Of a stretch of DNA of 64,000 nucleotides, positions 44,091 through 52,877 are shown one piece after another. The notes below the pieces were generated by a model that was not told where the DNA came from, made no database searches, and was given only the letters and a program-made list of their open reading frames with translations. Each line of letters starts with the position of its first letter. The stretch's first letter is position 1. The stretch is from Planctomycetota bacterium. Its GTDB lineage: Bacteria; Planctomycetota; UBA1135; GCA-002686595. The translations under genes and the position numbers were made by a program. The stretch is taken from contig JAJDEW010000073.1 of the NCBI GenBank assembly GCA_029259595.1, positions 1 to 64,000 on the forward strand, given 5' to 3'.

Positions 44091-47000
44091 GTGCACGCCC
44101 TGGGCGATGAGCGCGAGCGCAAGCTCGAAGAGCTGTTCCTGATCGCGGCCGACCTCGTGCCCGAGGAGCGCGAGGGCTTTTTCCGGCGTCACTGCGGCGA
44201 CGATGCCGAGCTGCGGGCCGAACTCGAGGCGCTCTTGGCCGAGGACGAGCAGGGGACGAAGGACTTCCTGCGCAGCCCCGTGCTCGACGACGAGCCGCCC
44301 AACCCGCTCGGCGAGGCCGAGCTCGCTGCCGAGGAGCACTCGACCCTCGCGGGCCCGCCGTCGTCGTCGGCCGACCGTCACCCCGCCCGGATCGGCAACT
44401 ACCGCCTGCTCGAGATCATCGGTGAGGGCGGCATGGGGACCGTCTACCTGGCCGAGCAGGAGCGCCCCGTGCGCCGCCGCGTGGCCTTCAAGATCGTGAA
44501 GCTCGGCATGGACACGCGGCGCGTGATCCAGCGCTTCGAGAACGAGCGCCAGGCCCTGGCGCTGATGGAACACCCGGGGATCGCGCGCATCTACGACGCG
44601 GGCGCCACCGACCGCGGCCGGCCCTTTTTCGTCATGGAGTACGCGCCCGGCCAGGCCATCACGGAGTTCTGCAAAAAGAGCAAGATCGGCGTCCGCGCGC
44701 GTCTGGAGCTCTTCGCGAAGGTCTGCGACGCGGTCCAGCACGCCCACCAGAAGGGCATCGTGCACCGTGACCTGAAGCCTTCCAACGTGCTCGTGACCGT
44801 GCACGAGGAGCTGCCGACGCCCAAGGTCATCGACTTCGGCATCGCCTGCGCCACGACGCCCGATCTGGAGGAGCGCACGCGCCACACGCGCGAGAGCGAG
44901 ATCATCGGCACCTTCCATTACATGAGCCCCGAGCAGGCGGAAGGGCTCGACGTCGACACGCGCACGGACATCTATTCGCTGGGCGTGCTCCTGTACGAGC
45001 TCCTGACCGGCGTCCTGCCCTTCACGACCGATGACCTGCGCGGGATGTCGATCTCCGAGGTCCGCACGCTGCTGCGCGAGGTCGATCCCGCCAAGCCCAG
45101 CGTGCGTCTGGCGCGCGACCAGGAGCCCACGCCGTACACCCGTCGGCTGGTCAAGAAGGTCTCGGGCGACCTGGACTGGATCACGGCCAAGGCGATGGGC
45201 AAGAATCGCTCGCGCCGCTACGCGACCGCCTCCGAGTTCGCGGCGGACGTGCGCCGCTACCTGCAGAGGGAGCCCGTTCTGGCGGGGCCGCCGGACGTCT
45301 CCTACCGCATCTCGAAGTTCATCCACAGAAACCGCGTGGCGGTGGTCTCGGGCGCGCTCTTCTTCCTCGTGCTCGTGGCCGGGGTGATCGGGACCACCTG
45401 GGGCATGCTGAAGGCCTCCCAGCGGACCGACGAGGCGCTGTTCGAGCAGCGCAAGGCGGAGGTGGCGCGCGAGATCGCTACCCGCTCGGAAGCCGAGGCC
45501 CTGCGTGCCAAGGAGAACGAGTCCCAGCTGCGGCGTGAAGCCGTGCGGGACTCCAACAACGCCACGCGCGTGACCCAGTTCTTCGTCGATACGATCGGGC
45601 TCGCCGACCCGGAGGTGTCCCGCAATTTCGACATCATCTCGATGCTCAAGGCCGCCGCCGGCAAGCTCGAGGGCGAGGAGGAGCTGCGCGGCTTCCCGCG
45701 CGGTGAGGCGCTCCTGCGGCTCGCGATCGGCCGCGCGCTGCATTCGACCGGCCAGCTCGACATGGCCCAGCAGCACCTCGAGCGCGCGCTGGTGCTCTTC
45801 GATCAGGACGACGGAACGCCGCGCGACGTGCTCTACGGCGCCATGGACCGGCTGGCCCAGGTCTACCGCGACGCCGACACGATCGGGAGCCGCGAGCTCG
45901 GCGAACGGGCGGCGCGGCTCGGCACCGAGATCGTGCGCGCCTCCTGGCCGGACGTCGGACAGCGCCTGACGGACCTGCTCGACGCCCTCGAGGGTCCCGA
46001 CACGGGCGCCACGATCGGCCTGCTCGAGTCCACCAACCGGGCCCTGGAGCGTGTTCCGCCGGGGGACGACGCCTGGGGCTACGTGGCCGACGTCTACGAG
46101 GTCGCGGCCGACACGCTCGGCCACGCCAAGAACAAGTTCCACCAGGCCGTGGTCTTCGCGCACGACGTCGTGAAGATCCGCCAGCGCGAGCTGCCCGAGG
46201 GCCACCTCAAGGTCGCGATCTCGCTCTGCGCCTACGCCGAGGCCCGCAGCCGCAACTTCCAGCACGCGCTCGCCCGGCCCCAGGCCGAACGCGCGATCGG
46301 GATGCTGCAGATGGCCTACCCCAACGGGCACTGGCTGTTGTCCGAGGCCAAGAGCCAGCTGGGGGAGTGCCTTTCGGTGCTCGGGGACCTGGAGCGCGCG
46401 GAGGAGCTTCTGGTTCAGGCCCACCAGGAGATCCAGACCCAGCGCCGGCTCGAAAGCCGCGCCAGCCTGAGCTCGCTGCGACGCCTGGTCGAGCACTACG
46501 ATCGCGCCGGCGAGATCCACCGCGCGCGCCAGCTGCGCGACGACGTGGCGGGCGCCTTCGCCTTTTCCGGGAGTCTCGGCGCCGGCTGGGGACCCCAGCG
46601 TGTGGCCTTTCCGCCGCGTGCGGACGAACTGGTCGCGGCCGTCGACAGCCTGCACGCGCTCGTGGAGCTGGGCTCACGCGTGCACCTGGGACCGCGCAAG
46701 CAGGGCGAGTTCTGGCGCGCCTACGAGAGCGCCACGCGCCTGGCGGCCCAGCTCGAGGAGAACCGTTCGGTGATCCTCGCGCGTCAGTTCCTCGAATGGG
46801 CCTCGATCGAGAGCCTGGACGTGCCGGACGAGCTGCGCGAGCGCTTGACCGAGGACGCCATGCGCGTCTTGTGCCGCTTCCCCGAGGCGCTGTCCGTCGA
46901 GATCGTGCAGGGTTACCTGCTGCTCGGACGGATGGCCGTGGCGCGCGGCGCCTGGGACGAGGCCGCGACGCGCTTCGAGAACGTCGCGGGCTTCGGCAGC

Positions 47001-47654
47001 GAGCGTCTGGCCCTGGTTCAGCCGAGCCTGCGGGCCCAGGCCGCGCTCGCGCGCTGTCGGATCGAGCTCGGTGAGCCGGAACGGGCCGAACAGGCCCTGC
47101 GGCGCACGTGGGAGGGTCTGCGCCAGCGCTTCGGAGAGGGTCACGCCTTCACGGGACAGGCCCTGGCGGCGCTCGTGACGTTCTACGACCGCACCGACGA
47201 GGTCGAGCGCGCGCTCCCCTTCCTGACGGTGCACCTCGCGCAACGCAGCCTGAAGGCCGCTCCCGGGCAGCTCGATCGGCTGGCGTGGGACGTCGTGCGC
47301 TTTCCCGACTGGGAGCGCGATCTCTACGGCTTGGCGCTCGAGACGGCTTTCGAGGCGGTCGAGAAGGTGCCGGATCGGCCCGAGTTCCGCACGACCCTGG
47401 GCGCCGCACTCCTGCGCTTCGGGCTGTTCGAGGACGCTCTGCGCGAGCTCGAGAAGGCGGTCACCCTGTCCTACGGTCAGAACCCGCGCGACTGGGCGCT
47501 CCTGACGCTCGTGCACCTGGCGCGCGGCGACGAGAAGGCGGCGCGTTCGTCGCTCTTGCGCATGGAGCGCATGATCGAAGGCGCGAGCGAGCCCGACATC
47601 CTGCGGCTCGCGCACGAAGTGGCCGTCTGTGCGGGCTTCAAGAGTGGGGCGTAG
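44091..47654 (+). CDS. receptor-type Ser/Thr protein kinase with TPR-like extracytoplasmic region
   Basis: 1187 aa from a GTG. An N-terminal ~100 aa (AELRAELEALLAED) precedes a complete Hanks kinase domain: EIIGEGGMGTVYLAEQERPV, VAFKIVK, HRDLKPSNVLV (~aa 225), VIDFGIACA (normal DFG), GTFHYMSPEQAEGLD. A membrane helix (VVSGALFFLVLVAGVIGTTW, ~aa 417-437) is followed by a coiled coil and ~700 aa of TPR-like helical repeats. It is translated with the TIGR02999 sigma factor gene and probably regulates it. An inverted repeat at 47767-47791 may end the transcript. Confidence 0.92.
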   Translation: MHALGDERERKLEELFLIAADLVPEEREGFFRRHCGDDAELRAELEALLAEDEQGTKDFLRSPVLDDEPPNPLGEAELAAEEHSTLAGPPSSSADRHPARIGNYRLLEIIGEGGMGTVYLAEQERPVRRRVAFKIVKLGMDTRRVIQRFENERQALALMEHPGIARIYDAGATDRGRPFFVMEYAPGQAITEFCKKSKIGVRARLELFAKVCDAVQHAHQKGIVHRDLKPSNVLVTVHEELPTPKVIDFGIACATTPDLEERTRHTRESEIIGTFHYMSPEQAEGLDVDTRTDIYSLGVLLYELLTGVLPFTTDDLRGMSISEVRTLLREVDPAKPSVRLARDQEPTPYTRRLVKKVSGDLDWITAKAMGKNRSRRYATASEFAADVRRYLQREPVLAGPPDVSYRISKFIHRNRVAVVSGALFFLVLVAGVIGTTWGMLKASQRTDEALFEQRKAEVAREIATRSEAEALRAKENESQLRREAVRDSNNATRVTQFFVDTIGLADPEVSRNFDIISMLKAAAGKLEGEEELRGFPRGEALLRLAIGRALHSTGQLDMAQQHLERALVLFDQDDGTPRDVLYGAMDRLAQVYRDADTIGSRELGERAARLGTEIVRASWPDVGQRLTDLLDALEGPDTGATIGLLESTNRALERVPPGDDAWGYVADVYEVAADTLGHAKNKFHQAVVFAHDVVKIRQRELPEGHLKVAISLCAYAEARSRNFQHALARPQAERAIGMLQMAYPNGHWLLSEAKSQLGECLSVLGDLERAEELLVQAHQEIQTQRRLESRASLSSLRRLVEHYDRAGEIHRARQLRDDVAGAFAFSGSLGAGWGPQRVAFPPRADELVAAVDSLHALVELGSRVHLGPRKQGEFWRAYESATRLAAQLEENRSVILARQFLEWASIESLDVPDELRERLTEDAMRVLCRFPEALSVEIVQGYLLLGRMAVARGAWDEAATRFENVAGFGSERLALVQPSLRAQAALARCRIELGEPERAEQALRRTWEGLRQRFGEGHAFTGQALAALVTFYDRTDEVERALPFLTVHLAQRSLKAAPGQLDRLAWDVVRFPDWERDLYGLALETAFEAVEKVPDRPEFRTTLGAALLRFGLFEDALRELEKAVTLSYGQNPRDWALLTLVHLARGDEKAARSSLLRMERMIEGASEPDILRLAHEVAVCAGFKSGA

Positions 47655-47766
47655 CGTCCCCGGCAGACCCGCGCGCGGGAAGAACCCGAAGGGGCTCCCG
47701 AAAAACTTTCAGATTCCCGAAGGGTCCGATGCTGCCTTCTCGAATGACCGAGTGTCGCGCAAAGAT

Positions 47767-47791
47767 GACTGTCCACGCGTAGGGGACAGTC
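47767..47791 (+). terminator. inverted repeat, possible terminator of the sigma/kinase operon
   Basis: GACTGTCC (47767-47774), 9-nt loop, GGACAGTC (47784-47791), about 110 nt after the kinase stop. No T-run follows. Confidence 0.35.
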
Positions 47792-47936
47792 AAGGGAAGG
47801 CGACAACTGCGGTTGCTCCTTGCGAACTGGGAGTCTGGCACGTTCGCACGGGGGTGTTCCTACCGTGGATCTTGATTCATCACGGAGAGCCCTGGGTGGC
47901 GCTAGGAAGGTCAGTGACTCTCCTGATGACGAGTCT

Positions 47937-48012
47937 GCTCCGAGGACCTGTATTTTCTCCCGATCTTCACCGTGAGATGGTCCTCGGAGCGGGCTTTCTT
48001 CCCCGCTCCGAG
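47937..48012 (+). promoter_or_regulatory. two competing hairpins upstream of the glycosidase-like gene
   Basis: Segment GCTCCGAGGACC (47937-47948) pairs perfectly with GGTCCTCGGAGC (47979-47990). Part of the latter, extended to CTCGGAGCGGG (47983-47993), pairs instead with CCCGCTCCGAG (48002-48012) through an 8-nt loop. Only one of the two stems can form. The second ends 53 nt before the ATG at 48066. The arrangement resembles an attenuator or riboswitch expression platform, but no T-run and no known ligand-binding motif is seen. Confidence 0.5.
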
Positions 48013-48065
48013 CTCCTGACAGTGTCGTTCCGTACAACCGACCTGCCCTCCGGCGCCCCTGCTCC

Positions 48066-49874
48066 ATGACAATCCCTTTTCGGTCTGCAACTCCGCACCC
48101 TGTTCGTCTTCGCTCGATCTTGTTCGCGCTGCTTACCAGCGCGGGAGTTCTGTCCGGGCCGCTCCACGCCCAGGACTCGCGTCCCTACGCGATCGATTAC
48201 GGGATGAACCCCAGCCGGCACGCCTGGTCCGGGCGCGAGATCGTGTTCACCGACGCGATGGCCCGCGCCTCCGAGTTCGGGCAAATGCGTCTGGGACAGT
48301 ACGACCTGACGGCACCGCCGCTGATTCCGTTCGGCGAGGTGCCGCCTCGGCTCGGCGAAGGCTGGCCGGACCCCTCCTTCCTGGCGAGCGGCTCCAAGCC
48401 CGCCGCGCGCCTGTTCGTGAACATGGCGGGCACGATGCCGGACGGTCGCGTCGACCCGTACGTCATGACCTGGGAGGGCACGGGCAGCTGCCGTTTGGTC
48501 GGAACGCCCGTCATCGGCGAGCAGAATCGCAGCCTCAACCGAGTGGAGGTTTCGATCGACCCGACGACCGAAGGGGGCAACGGGGTCCTGATGTGGGTGC
48601 TCGACGCCTCCAGCGAGCTCGATCCGGTGCGCAACGTGCACATCTGGCTCCCGGGCACCGAAGTCACCGACCGGCTCTTCTGGCCGCCCTATGTCGGCCG
48701 CGTGCTGGCGATGAACAACGGGGAAGGGCCGCACACGTGGCGCACCCTGAACTGGTCGCGGGTCGGCGACTACGGCGTTTCGAACAGCCCGGTCGCCTTC
48801 GAGTTCGACTACCACGGGCGCATCCGCCCGAGCAGCCCGAGCCAGGGCACACGCCGCGGGGTGTGCATCGAATACCAGGTCGCCTTCTGCAACCGCGTCG
48901 GAGCGAACCTGCACCTGAACGTCCCGCACCGCACGGACGACATCCCCCGACCGGTCTACATCGCGTTCCTCTACAACATGTTCCTGCGGGTGCGCGACGG
49001 TCGTCCGGCCGCCCCGAACGTGAACTCCGGTCTTCCCTTCGCGGGGCTGCGCGACGACCTCACGGTGACGGTCGAGCTCTCGAACGAGATCTGGAACGCC
49101 GGGTTCCCCGTGTACCACTGGATGCGAGCACGCGCCTTGGCGCGCGGGGTCAGCGTCCACCAGGTGATCGCCGAAGAGATCGAGCTGGTCTTCGACGTCG
49201 CCCGCGCGGCGTTCGACGGTCCCGATGCTCACCGCCTTCGGACCTACGTCGCCGGCTGGATGGGCCAGGACAACTTCCTGGCCGGCATCCTCTCCAACCT
49301 GCGCCCCGACCTGCACATCGACTCCATGGGCGTGGCCGCCTACTTCGGGCCGCGGCCCGACGTCGTTTCGCAGTGGATGCAGGGCGCGAATCCGTCCACC
49401 GGCGCCTGCCCCAACTGTCCCAACGCCCAGGATGTGGTCCAGGCCGGTCGCGCCTCGATCAGCGAGATCGCCTCGCGGCTCGCCCGCAACCGTCTGGTGA
49501 TCGAGAGCTGGACGAACACGGATGGCTCGAAGCCCGACTTCGAACTCTACGAGGGCGGACAGTCCTTCGTGGCCGGCTTCCAGCCCTGGGCCGCGGCGGC
49601 CAATGCCGCCCAGACCCATCCCGACATGTACGACGCCTATGTCGAGGACCTCGTTCCGACCCTGGTGCGCGAGGGAGCCAAGCTCGTCAACTGGTACAGC
49701 TTCATGACGAACCAGGACGACCAGGGGGGCGGCGGTCTGGGCCCCTTCGGCATCTGGGACAACATGAAGCAACCACTGCTCTTGCCGGTCCCCGAGCCGT
49801 ACATCGACCAGATGGCACCCAAGGCGGCCGCCATCTACCGCGGCCCGCCGCGCGTCTCGGCCCCCGGCCACTGA
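48066..49874 (+). CDS. secreted glycoside-hydrolase-like protein
   Basis: 602 aa with a signal peptide (LRSILFALLTSAGVLSGPLHA). The mature protein begins with a beta-rich region. A TIM-barrel-like part then carries VTVELSNEIWNAGFPVYHWM (~aa 335), typical of clan GH-A, where the Glu after Asn (E341) is the acid/base. A possible nucleophile Glu is in RLVIESWTNTDG (~aa 480). No single GH family is recognised, and related proteins are often annotated only as cellulose-binding or uncharacterised. It is a monocistronic gene with a structured leader and a strong hairpin after the stop. Confidence 0.65.
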   Translation: MTIPFRSATPHPVRLRSILFALLTSAGVLSGPLHAQDSRPYAIDYGMNPSRHAWSGREIVFTDAMARASEFGQMRLGQYDLTAPPLIPFGEVPPRLGEGWPDPSFLASGSKPAARLFVNMAGTMPDGRVDPYVMTWEGTGSCRLVGTPVIGEQNRSLNRVEVSIDPTTEGGNGVLMWVLDASSELDPVRNVHIWLPGTEVTDRLFWPPYVGRVLAMNNGEGPHTWRTLNWSRVGDYGVSNSPVAFEFDYHGRIRPSSPSQGTRRGVCIEYQVAFCNRVGANLHLNVPHRTDDIPRPVYIAFLYNMFLRVRDGRPAAPNVNSGLPFAGLRDDLTVTVELSNEIWNAGFPVYHWMRARALARGVSVHQVIAEEIELVFDVARAAFDGPDAHRLRTYVAGWMGQDNFLAGILSNLRPDLHIDSMGVAAYFGPRPDVVSQWMQGANPSTGACPNCPNAQDVVQAGRASISEIASRLARNRLVIESWTNTDGSKPDFELYEGGQSFVAGFQPWAAAANAAQTHPDMYDAYVEDLVPTLVREGAKLVNWYSFMTNQDDQGGGGLGPFGIWDNMKQPLLLPVPEPYIDQMAPKAAAIYRGPPRVSAPGH

Positions 49875-49897
49875 GCCGGAGCCCCTCGGTCTCCTCC

Positions 49898-49929
49898 AGC
49901 GGCCCGGCACGACGACGTGCCGGGCCGCT
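49898..49929 (+). terminator. strong hairpin terminator candidate
   Basis: AGCGGCCCGGCAC (49898-49910), 6-nt loop, GTGCCGGGCCGCT (49917-49929): a perfect 13-bp stem 23 nt after the stop of the glycosidase-like gene. The usual T-run is missing. Confidence 0.6.
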
Positions 49930-50243
49930 CGTCGTTCGGGGCGCCTTGCAACAGCCTTGCGGCCCTGCGTGAACGGGGCCTTGCGCAAGCTCGCCTTCGG
50001 CGGCGACCCTCGCCCGGCGGGTGGAGGCACGCTCGCGCGCGGGAGCCGGGAGCCGCGGTGCGCGCGACCCGTCCGACCCGTCCGAGCCGGCCGAGGACAG
50101 CGTGCCCCGGATGTGACGCGGGCGGTCAGGAGGGCCGGCCGATAGGCGCGAGCACAGGCTCATTCGTGGATGCGGTGTGGCTTTCAGGGGCCGGCCAGGT
50201 GTTCCGCAAGCGCGCGGTGCGCAGGATCCCCTTTCCCGCGGGC

Positions 50244-50249
50244 TAAGAT
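50244..50249 (+). promoter_or_regulatory. -10-like box TAAGAT, probable leaderless promoter
   Basis: TAAGAT lies 6 nt upstream of the CAP-domain gene's ATG at 50256. Confidence 0.45.
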
Positions 50250-50255
50250 GGGTTC

Positions 50256-51386
50256 ATGGGGCCTTCTCACGTTCTGCTGTTCGCGCTCGTCGTGCAGGGT
50301 GCGCCCGCCGCGGAGGATCCGCTCGAGGTCGCGCTCACGGCCTTCGAGCCGTCGCCCGGGGCTTTTCGTGCCGGCTATGGTTGGACTCCGAAGCTGCCGC
50401 GCCGCGCGCTGCGTGCCACGGTCGGGGATGACGTTCTGGTCTTCTTCGACCTCGATGGCGACAAGCGGCTCACCGCCGGCGAGGACGGCTTCGCTCTGGA
50501 GGGCATCCCCTTCGTCGTGCCATTGCCCGAGGTGCTGCTGCTCCCGCGCGGGCAGTGCACGCTCGCGTTCGCCGGACGCCTGCAGGAGCTGGTGCTCACG
50601 CGCGAAGCGCTCGAGCTCGACCCCGAACTGGTGCAGGACGCCGCACGGCTGACGCGCCTGCGGCTGCGTTCGGCCTTGCCACCGCTCGTGCTCGACGAGC
50701 AGGCCTCGGCGGACGCTCGGGCGCACTGCGACTACATGATCTTGAACGGGCTCGATGCGCGCATGGGGCTGCTCGTCCACCGTCAGGAGCCGGGCAAGCC
50801 GGGCTACTCCGCGGCCGGGCGGGACGCGGGCTTGCGCGGGAACGTGGGTTTCATGGGGCACTACGCGAACGACCTGTGGTGCTGGTGGTCGATGGCCTTC
50901 CACGCGGCGACGATGCTGGACCCGGGACTGGAGAGCTTCGGTGCGGGCCAACGCGACGGCGCCGCCGTGTTTCTGCCGGCCAGGCGCGGTCGCTTCGCCG
51001 CGGCGGTCGAGACCCCCTACGTGCGCCCGCCCGACGGTGCCATCGACGTGCCGCTCTACTTCAGCCCCGCGCAGGAGATCCCCAACCCCGCGCCGGGCAC
51101 GAACGGCGGCTTCGGGTGCGGCTTCCCCCTGTTCGTCCGGCTGCCCGCGCGCCTGCACGCGGCCGAACTCATGCGCTTCGAGCTCCTCGGGCCCGATGGC
51201 AAGCCGGTGCCGGCCTTCGTCTCCACGCCGCACGAGCCGGCGTCGCCGGAGCTGGCCGGCAACAAAGGCTGCGCCTTCCTCGTGCCGAAGCGCCCCCTCC
51301 AACGCCGCCAGCGCTACGACGTGGTGTTTCGGATGCAGGGCATGAAGACCGAGCTCACGTGGTCGTTCACGACCGCCGCCAACTGA
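50256..51386 (+). CDS. secreted CAP (SCP/PR-1-like) domain protein
   Basis: 376 aa with a short signal peptide (GPSHVLLFALVVQGAPAA). An N-terminal beta domain (aa ~20-130) includes an EF-hand-like VFFDLDGDKRLTAGEDGF. The CAP domain (aa ~130-270) shows ALPPLVLDEQASADARAHCD, HRQEPGKPGYSAAGRDAG and NVGFMGHY, the usual Leu-Asp-x-x-Ala-x-x-His helix and Glu-rich cleft. A C-terminal Ig-like strand region ends in ELTWSFTTA. CAP proteins are secreted binding or cleft proteins without one common reaction. It is convergent with the PqqB-like gene; the 13-nt gap is a GC palindrome. Confidence 0.8.
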   Translation: MGPSHVLLFALVVQGAPAAEDPLEVALTAFEPSPGAFRAGYGWTPKLPRRALRATVGDDVLVFFDLDGDKRLTAGEDGFALEGIPFVVPLPEVLLLPRGQCTLAFAGRLQELVLTREALELDPELVQDAARLTRLRLRSALPPLVLDEQASADARAHCDYMILNGLDARMGLLVHRQEPGKPGYSAAGRDAGLRGNVGFMGHYANDLWCWWSMAFHAATMLDPGLESFGAGQRDGAAVFLPARRGRFAAAVETPYVRPPDGAIDVPLYFSPAQEIPNPAPGTNGGFGCGFPLFVRLPARLHAAELMRFELLGPDGKPVPAFVSTPHEPASPELAGNKGCAFLVPKRPLQRRQRYDVVFRMQGMKTELTWSFTTAAN

Positions 51387-51399
51387 GCGCGCCGGCGCG

Positions 51400-52485
51400 T
51401 CAGAGCTCGTAGATCGCGCCGTCGCGCGCGACCGCCATGCCTGCGGCGCGGACGGCCCGGCTGGCCGCGCTGTCCGGATCGACGAGTGGGTTCGAGTGGT
51501 TCAGGTGCGTGAAGACGACCTTGGCGCGCTCGGCTGCGGGCAGCGTCGCGAAGCGCTCGAGCGTTGCGCTGACGAAGGGGTGTGGGATCGAGTCCATGTC
51601 GCGGCCCGGCAGCTCGTCGCCGTCGAAGAACGTCCCGTCGAGCAGCGCCACGTCGACCGTGCGCAGGAGCTCCTCGATCGAAAGCTCCCAACGCTCCCAC
51701 TTGTCGATGTCGGGCAGGTACAGGAGGCGCCTCGACGGTCCCTGCACGAGGAAGGCGACGGTGTCGCTGAACTCGTCACGGTGGGGGACCGGGAGCGCTT
51801 CGATGCGCAGCTCGGCGCCGATCTCGACCGGTGCTTCGAGCCCAGCGAGCGAGAGCGTCCCTTCGTCCACCATGCGACGCCAAGGATCGTTCGCCCGCAG
51901 GAAGGCGGCCATACGCTCGGTCGCATGAACGCGCAGGTCGCGCGCGCCATAGACCTCCCGCCCGAACCACGCGAGCCCCGTGTAGTGCCCCATGTGCGCG
52001 TGTGTCAGGAAGACGGCATCGACCAGCGCTGGCCGCGCTCCCGGCTGATCGCGCGTCGCCAGCTGATAGCGCATCGGAGGATGACCGGTGGCCGCTTCCA
52101 TCTGGCGCGCGACGTCCGGCGTCGCGTCGAGCAGCACACGCGCACCACTGCGGGGGTCGGCCACGAGCAGGGACGTCACACAACGCGCGAAACTCGGCTC
52201 CCGTCGCGCGCGTCGGCAGAGAGCGTCGGCACACCCGATCTGCGGCAGCCCGCCGTCTTGGGCCGTACCGAGCACGAGCACGTAGGGAGCGCGACGCGCC
52301 TCCAACGCCTTCGAGTGGGCCGAGCTCACGCAAGCCGCGCCTGACCAACACGACAAGACGAGCACCAGGGTTCGTCGCAGGCGCAAGTCCAGGAGTCCGT
52401 CGAGCAGGTGCTTCGGGCGCCGTCGGTTCACTACGTGCTTCGAGCTCCGGCTTCCATCTTCATCAGGCACTATGGATCCCTTCAT
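51400..52485 (-). CDS. PqqB-like metallo-beta-lactamase-fold hydrolase, exported
   Basis: 361 aa from the ATG at 52483-52485; a GTG at 52429-52431 is a reasonable alternative giving a shorter signal sequence (TLVLVLSCWSGAAC, possible lipobox). The mature part begins VLVLGTAQDGGLPQIGCADA followed by LCRRARREPSFARCVTSLLV, the PqqB-type opening. The metal site reads THAHMGHYTGL, that is HxHxGH with Gly for the usual Asp; further His ligands are in PVPHRDEFSD and VVFTHLNHSNPL. No PQQ biosynthesis genes are adjacent, and PqqB itself is cytosolic, so this is a relative with another, unknown, substrate. Confidence 0.75.
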   Translation of the reverse strand: MKGSIVPDEDGSRSSKHVVNRRRPKHLLDGLLDLRLRRTLVLVLSCWSGAACVSSAHSKALEARRAPYVLVLGTAQDGGLPQIGCADALCRRARREPSFARCVTSLLVADPRSGARVLLDATPDVARQMEAATGHPPMRYQLATRDQPGARPALVDAVFLTHAHMGHYTGLAWFGREVYGARDLRVHATERMAAFLRANDPWRRMVDEGTLSLAGLEAPVEIGAELRIEALPVPHRDEFSDTVAFLVQGPSRRLLYLPDIDKWERWELSIEELLRTVDVALLDGTFFDGDELPGRDMDSIPHPFVSATLERFATLPAAERAKVVFTHLNHSNPLVDPDSAASRAVRAAGMAVARDGAIYEL

Positions 52486-52544
52486 TCGCCGTTCGCATCC
52501 AACGGGAGACTGGTGCTCGAACCCCGAACACGAGGATCGCGAGC

Positions 52545-52760
52545 ATGTGGAACACCTTCGAGGATGACCGTCGCTACTGCGACGCGTGCGAGCGCTACGT
52601 CTCTTACCTGCTTTCCCCCCAGGACGCCTATTGTGCCCGCTGCGGTGCGGACGTGCGGCTGTTCTCCGACGAGGACCGCCGCCGCTTCCAGGCCTCGCTC
52701 CGGCGCCCGCTCGGGCCGGAGGACCTGCTGGGTGGCGTCGATCGACGCGACTCCGCCTGA
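52545..52760 (+). CDS. small zinc-ribbon protein
   Basis: 71 aa from an ATG with GAGG 8-9 nt upstream. Two CxxC pairs (RYCDACERY, aa ~12-15, and AYCARCGAD, aa ~30-33) would bind one zinc ion. The rest is charged, ending RRPLGPEDLLGGVDRRDSA. It is cytosolic by sequence. It starts divergently from the PqqB-like gene, about 60 nt away. Function unknown. Confidence 0.65.
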   Translation: MWNTFEDDRRYCDACERYVSYLLSPQDAYCARCGADVRLFSDEDRRRFQASLRRPLGPEDLLGGVDRRDSA

Positions 52761-52877
52761 GGCAGGTCGTCGTCGGAGCGCGCTCCGGGCGTTTCGAGCC
52801 CCATTCTTCCAGGCCCATCCGTTCGAAGTGGGTCTGGAGGGTTGTGGGGGCGGGCCTTCGACGCGATCTTCGTCCCG

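Larger units (their letters stand above)
47655..48065. other. structured region between kinase and glycosidase-like genes
   Basis: No gene. It contains an 8-bp inverted repeat at 47767-47791 (possible terminator of the kinase transcript) and, nearer the next gene, two mutually exclusive hairpins at 47937-48012. Confidence 0.5.
49875..50255. other. intergenic region with terminator hairpin and promoter box
   Basis: Holds the 13-bp hairpin at 49898-49929 that ends the upstream gene and a TAAGAT box at 50244-50249 before the CAP-domain gene. No gene seen in between. Confidence 0.45.

Noticed and set aside
47629-48069. 146-codon frame spanning the structured leader before the glycosidase-like gene
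   Set aside because: It covers both competing hairpins and has no recognisable domain; the composition fits non-coding DNA.
51387-51399. CGCGCCGGCGCG palindrome between two convergent stop codons
   Set aside because: Simple GC self-complementary string with no loop; expected by chance in this composition and not a convincing bidirectional terminator.
52420-52475. Sequence with TTCATCAGGCA and a TGCTTCGGGC nearby, resembling the ends of the miniature element
   Set aside because: Only short matches, in the wrong relative order and without the palindromic body, and the stretch is coding (PqqB-like protein).
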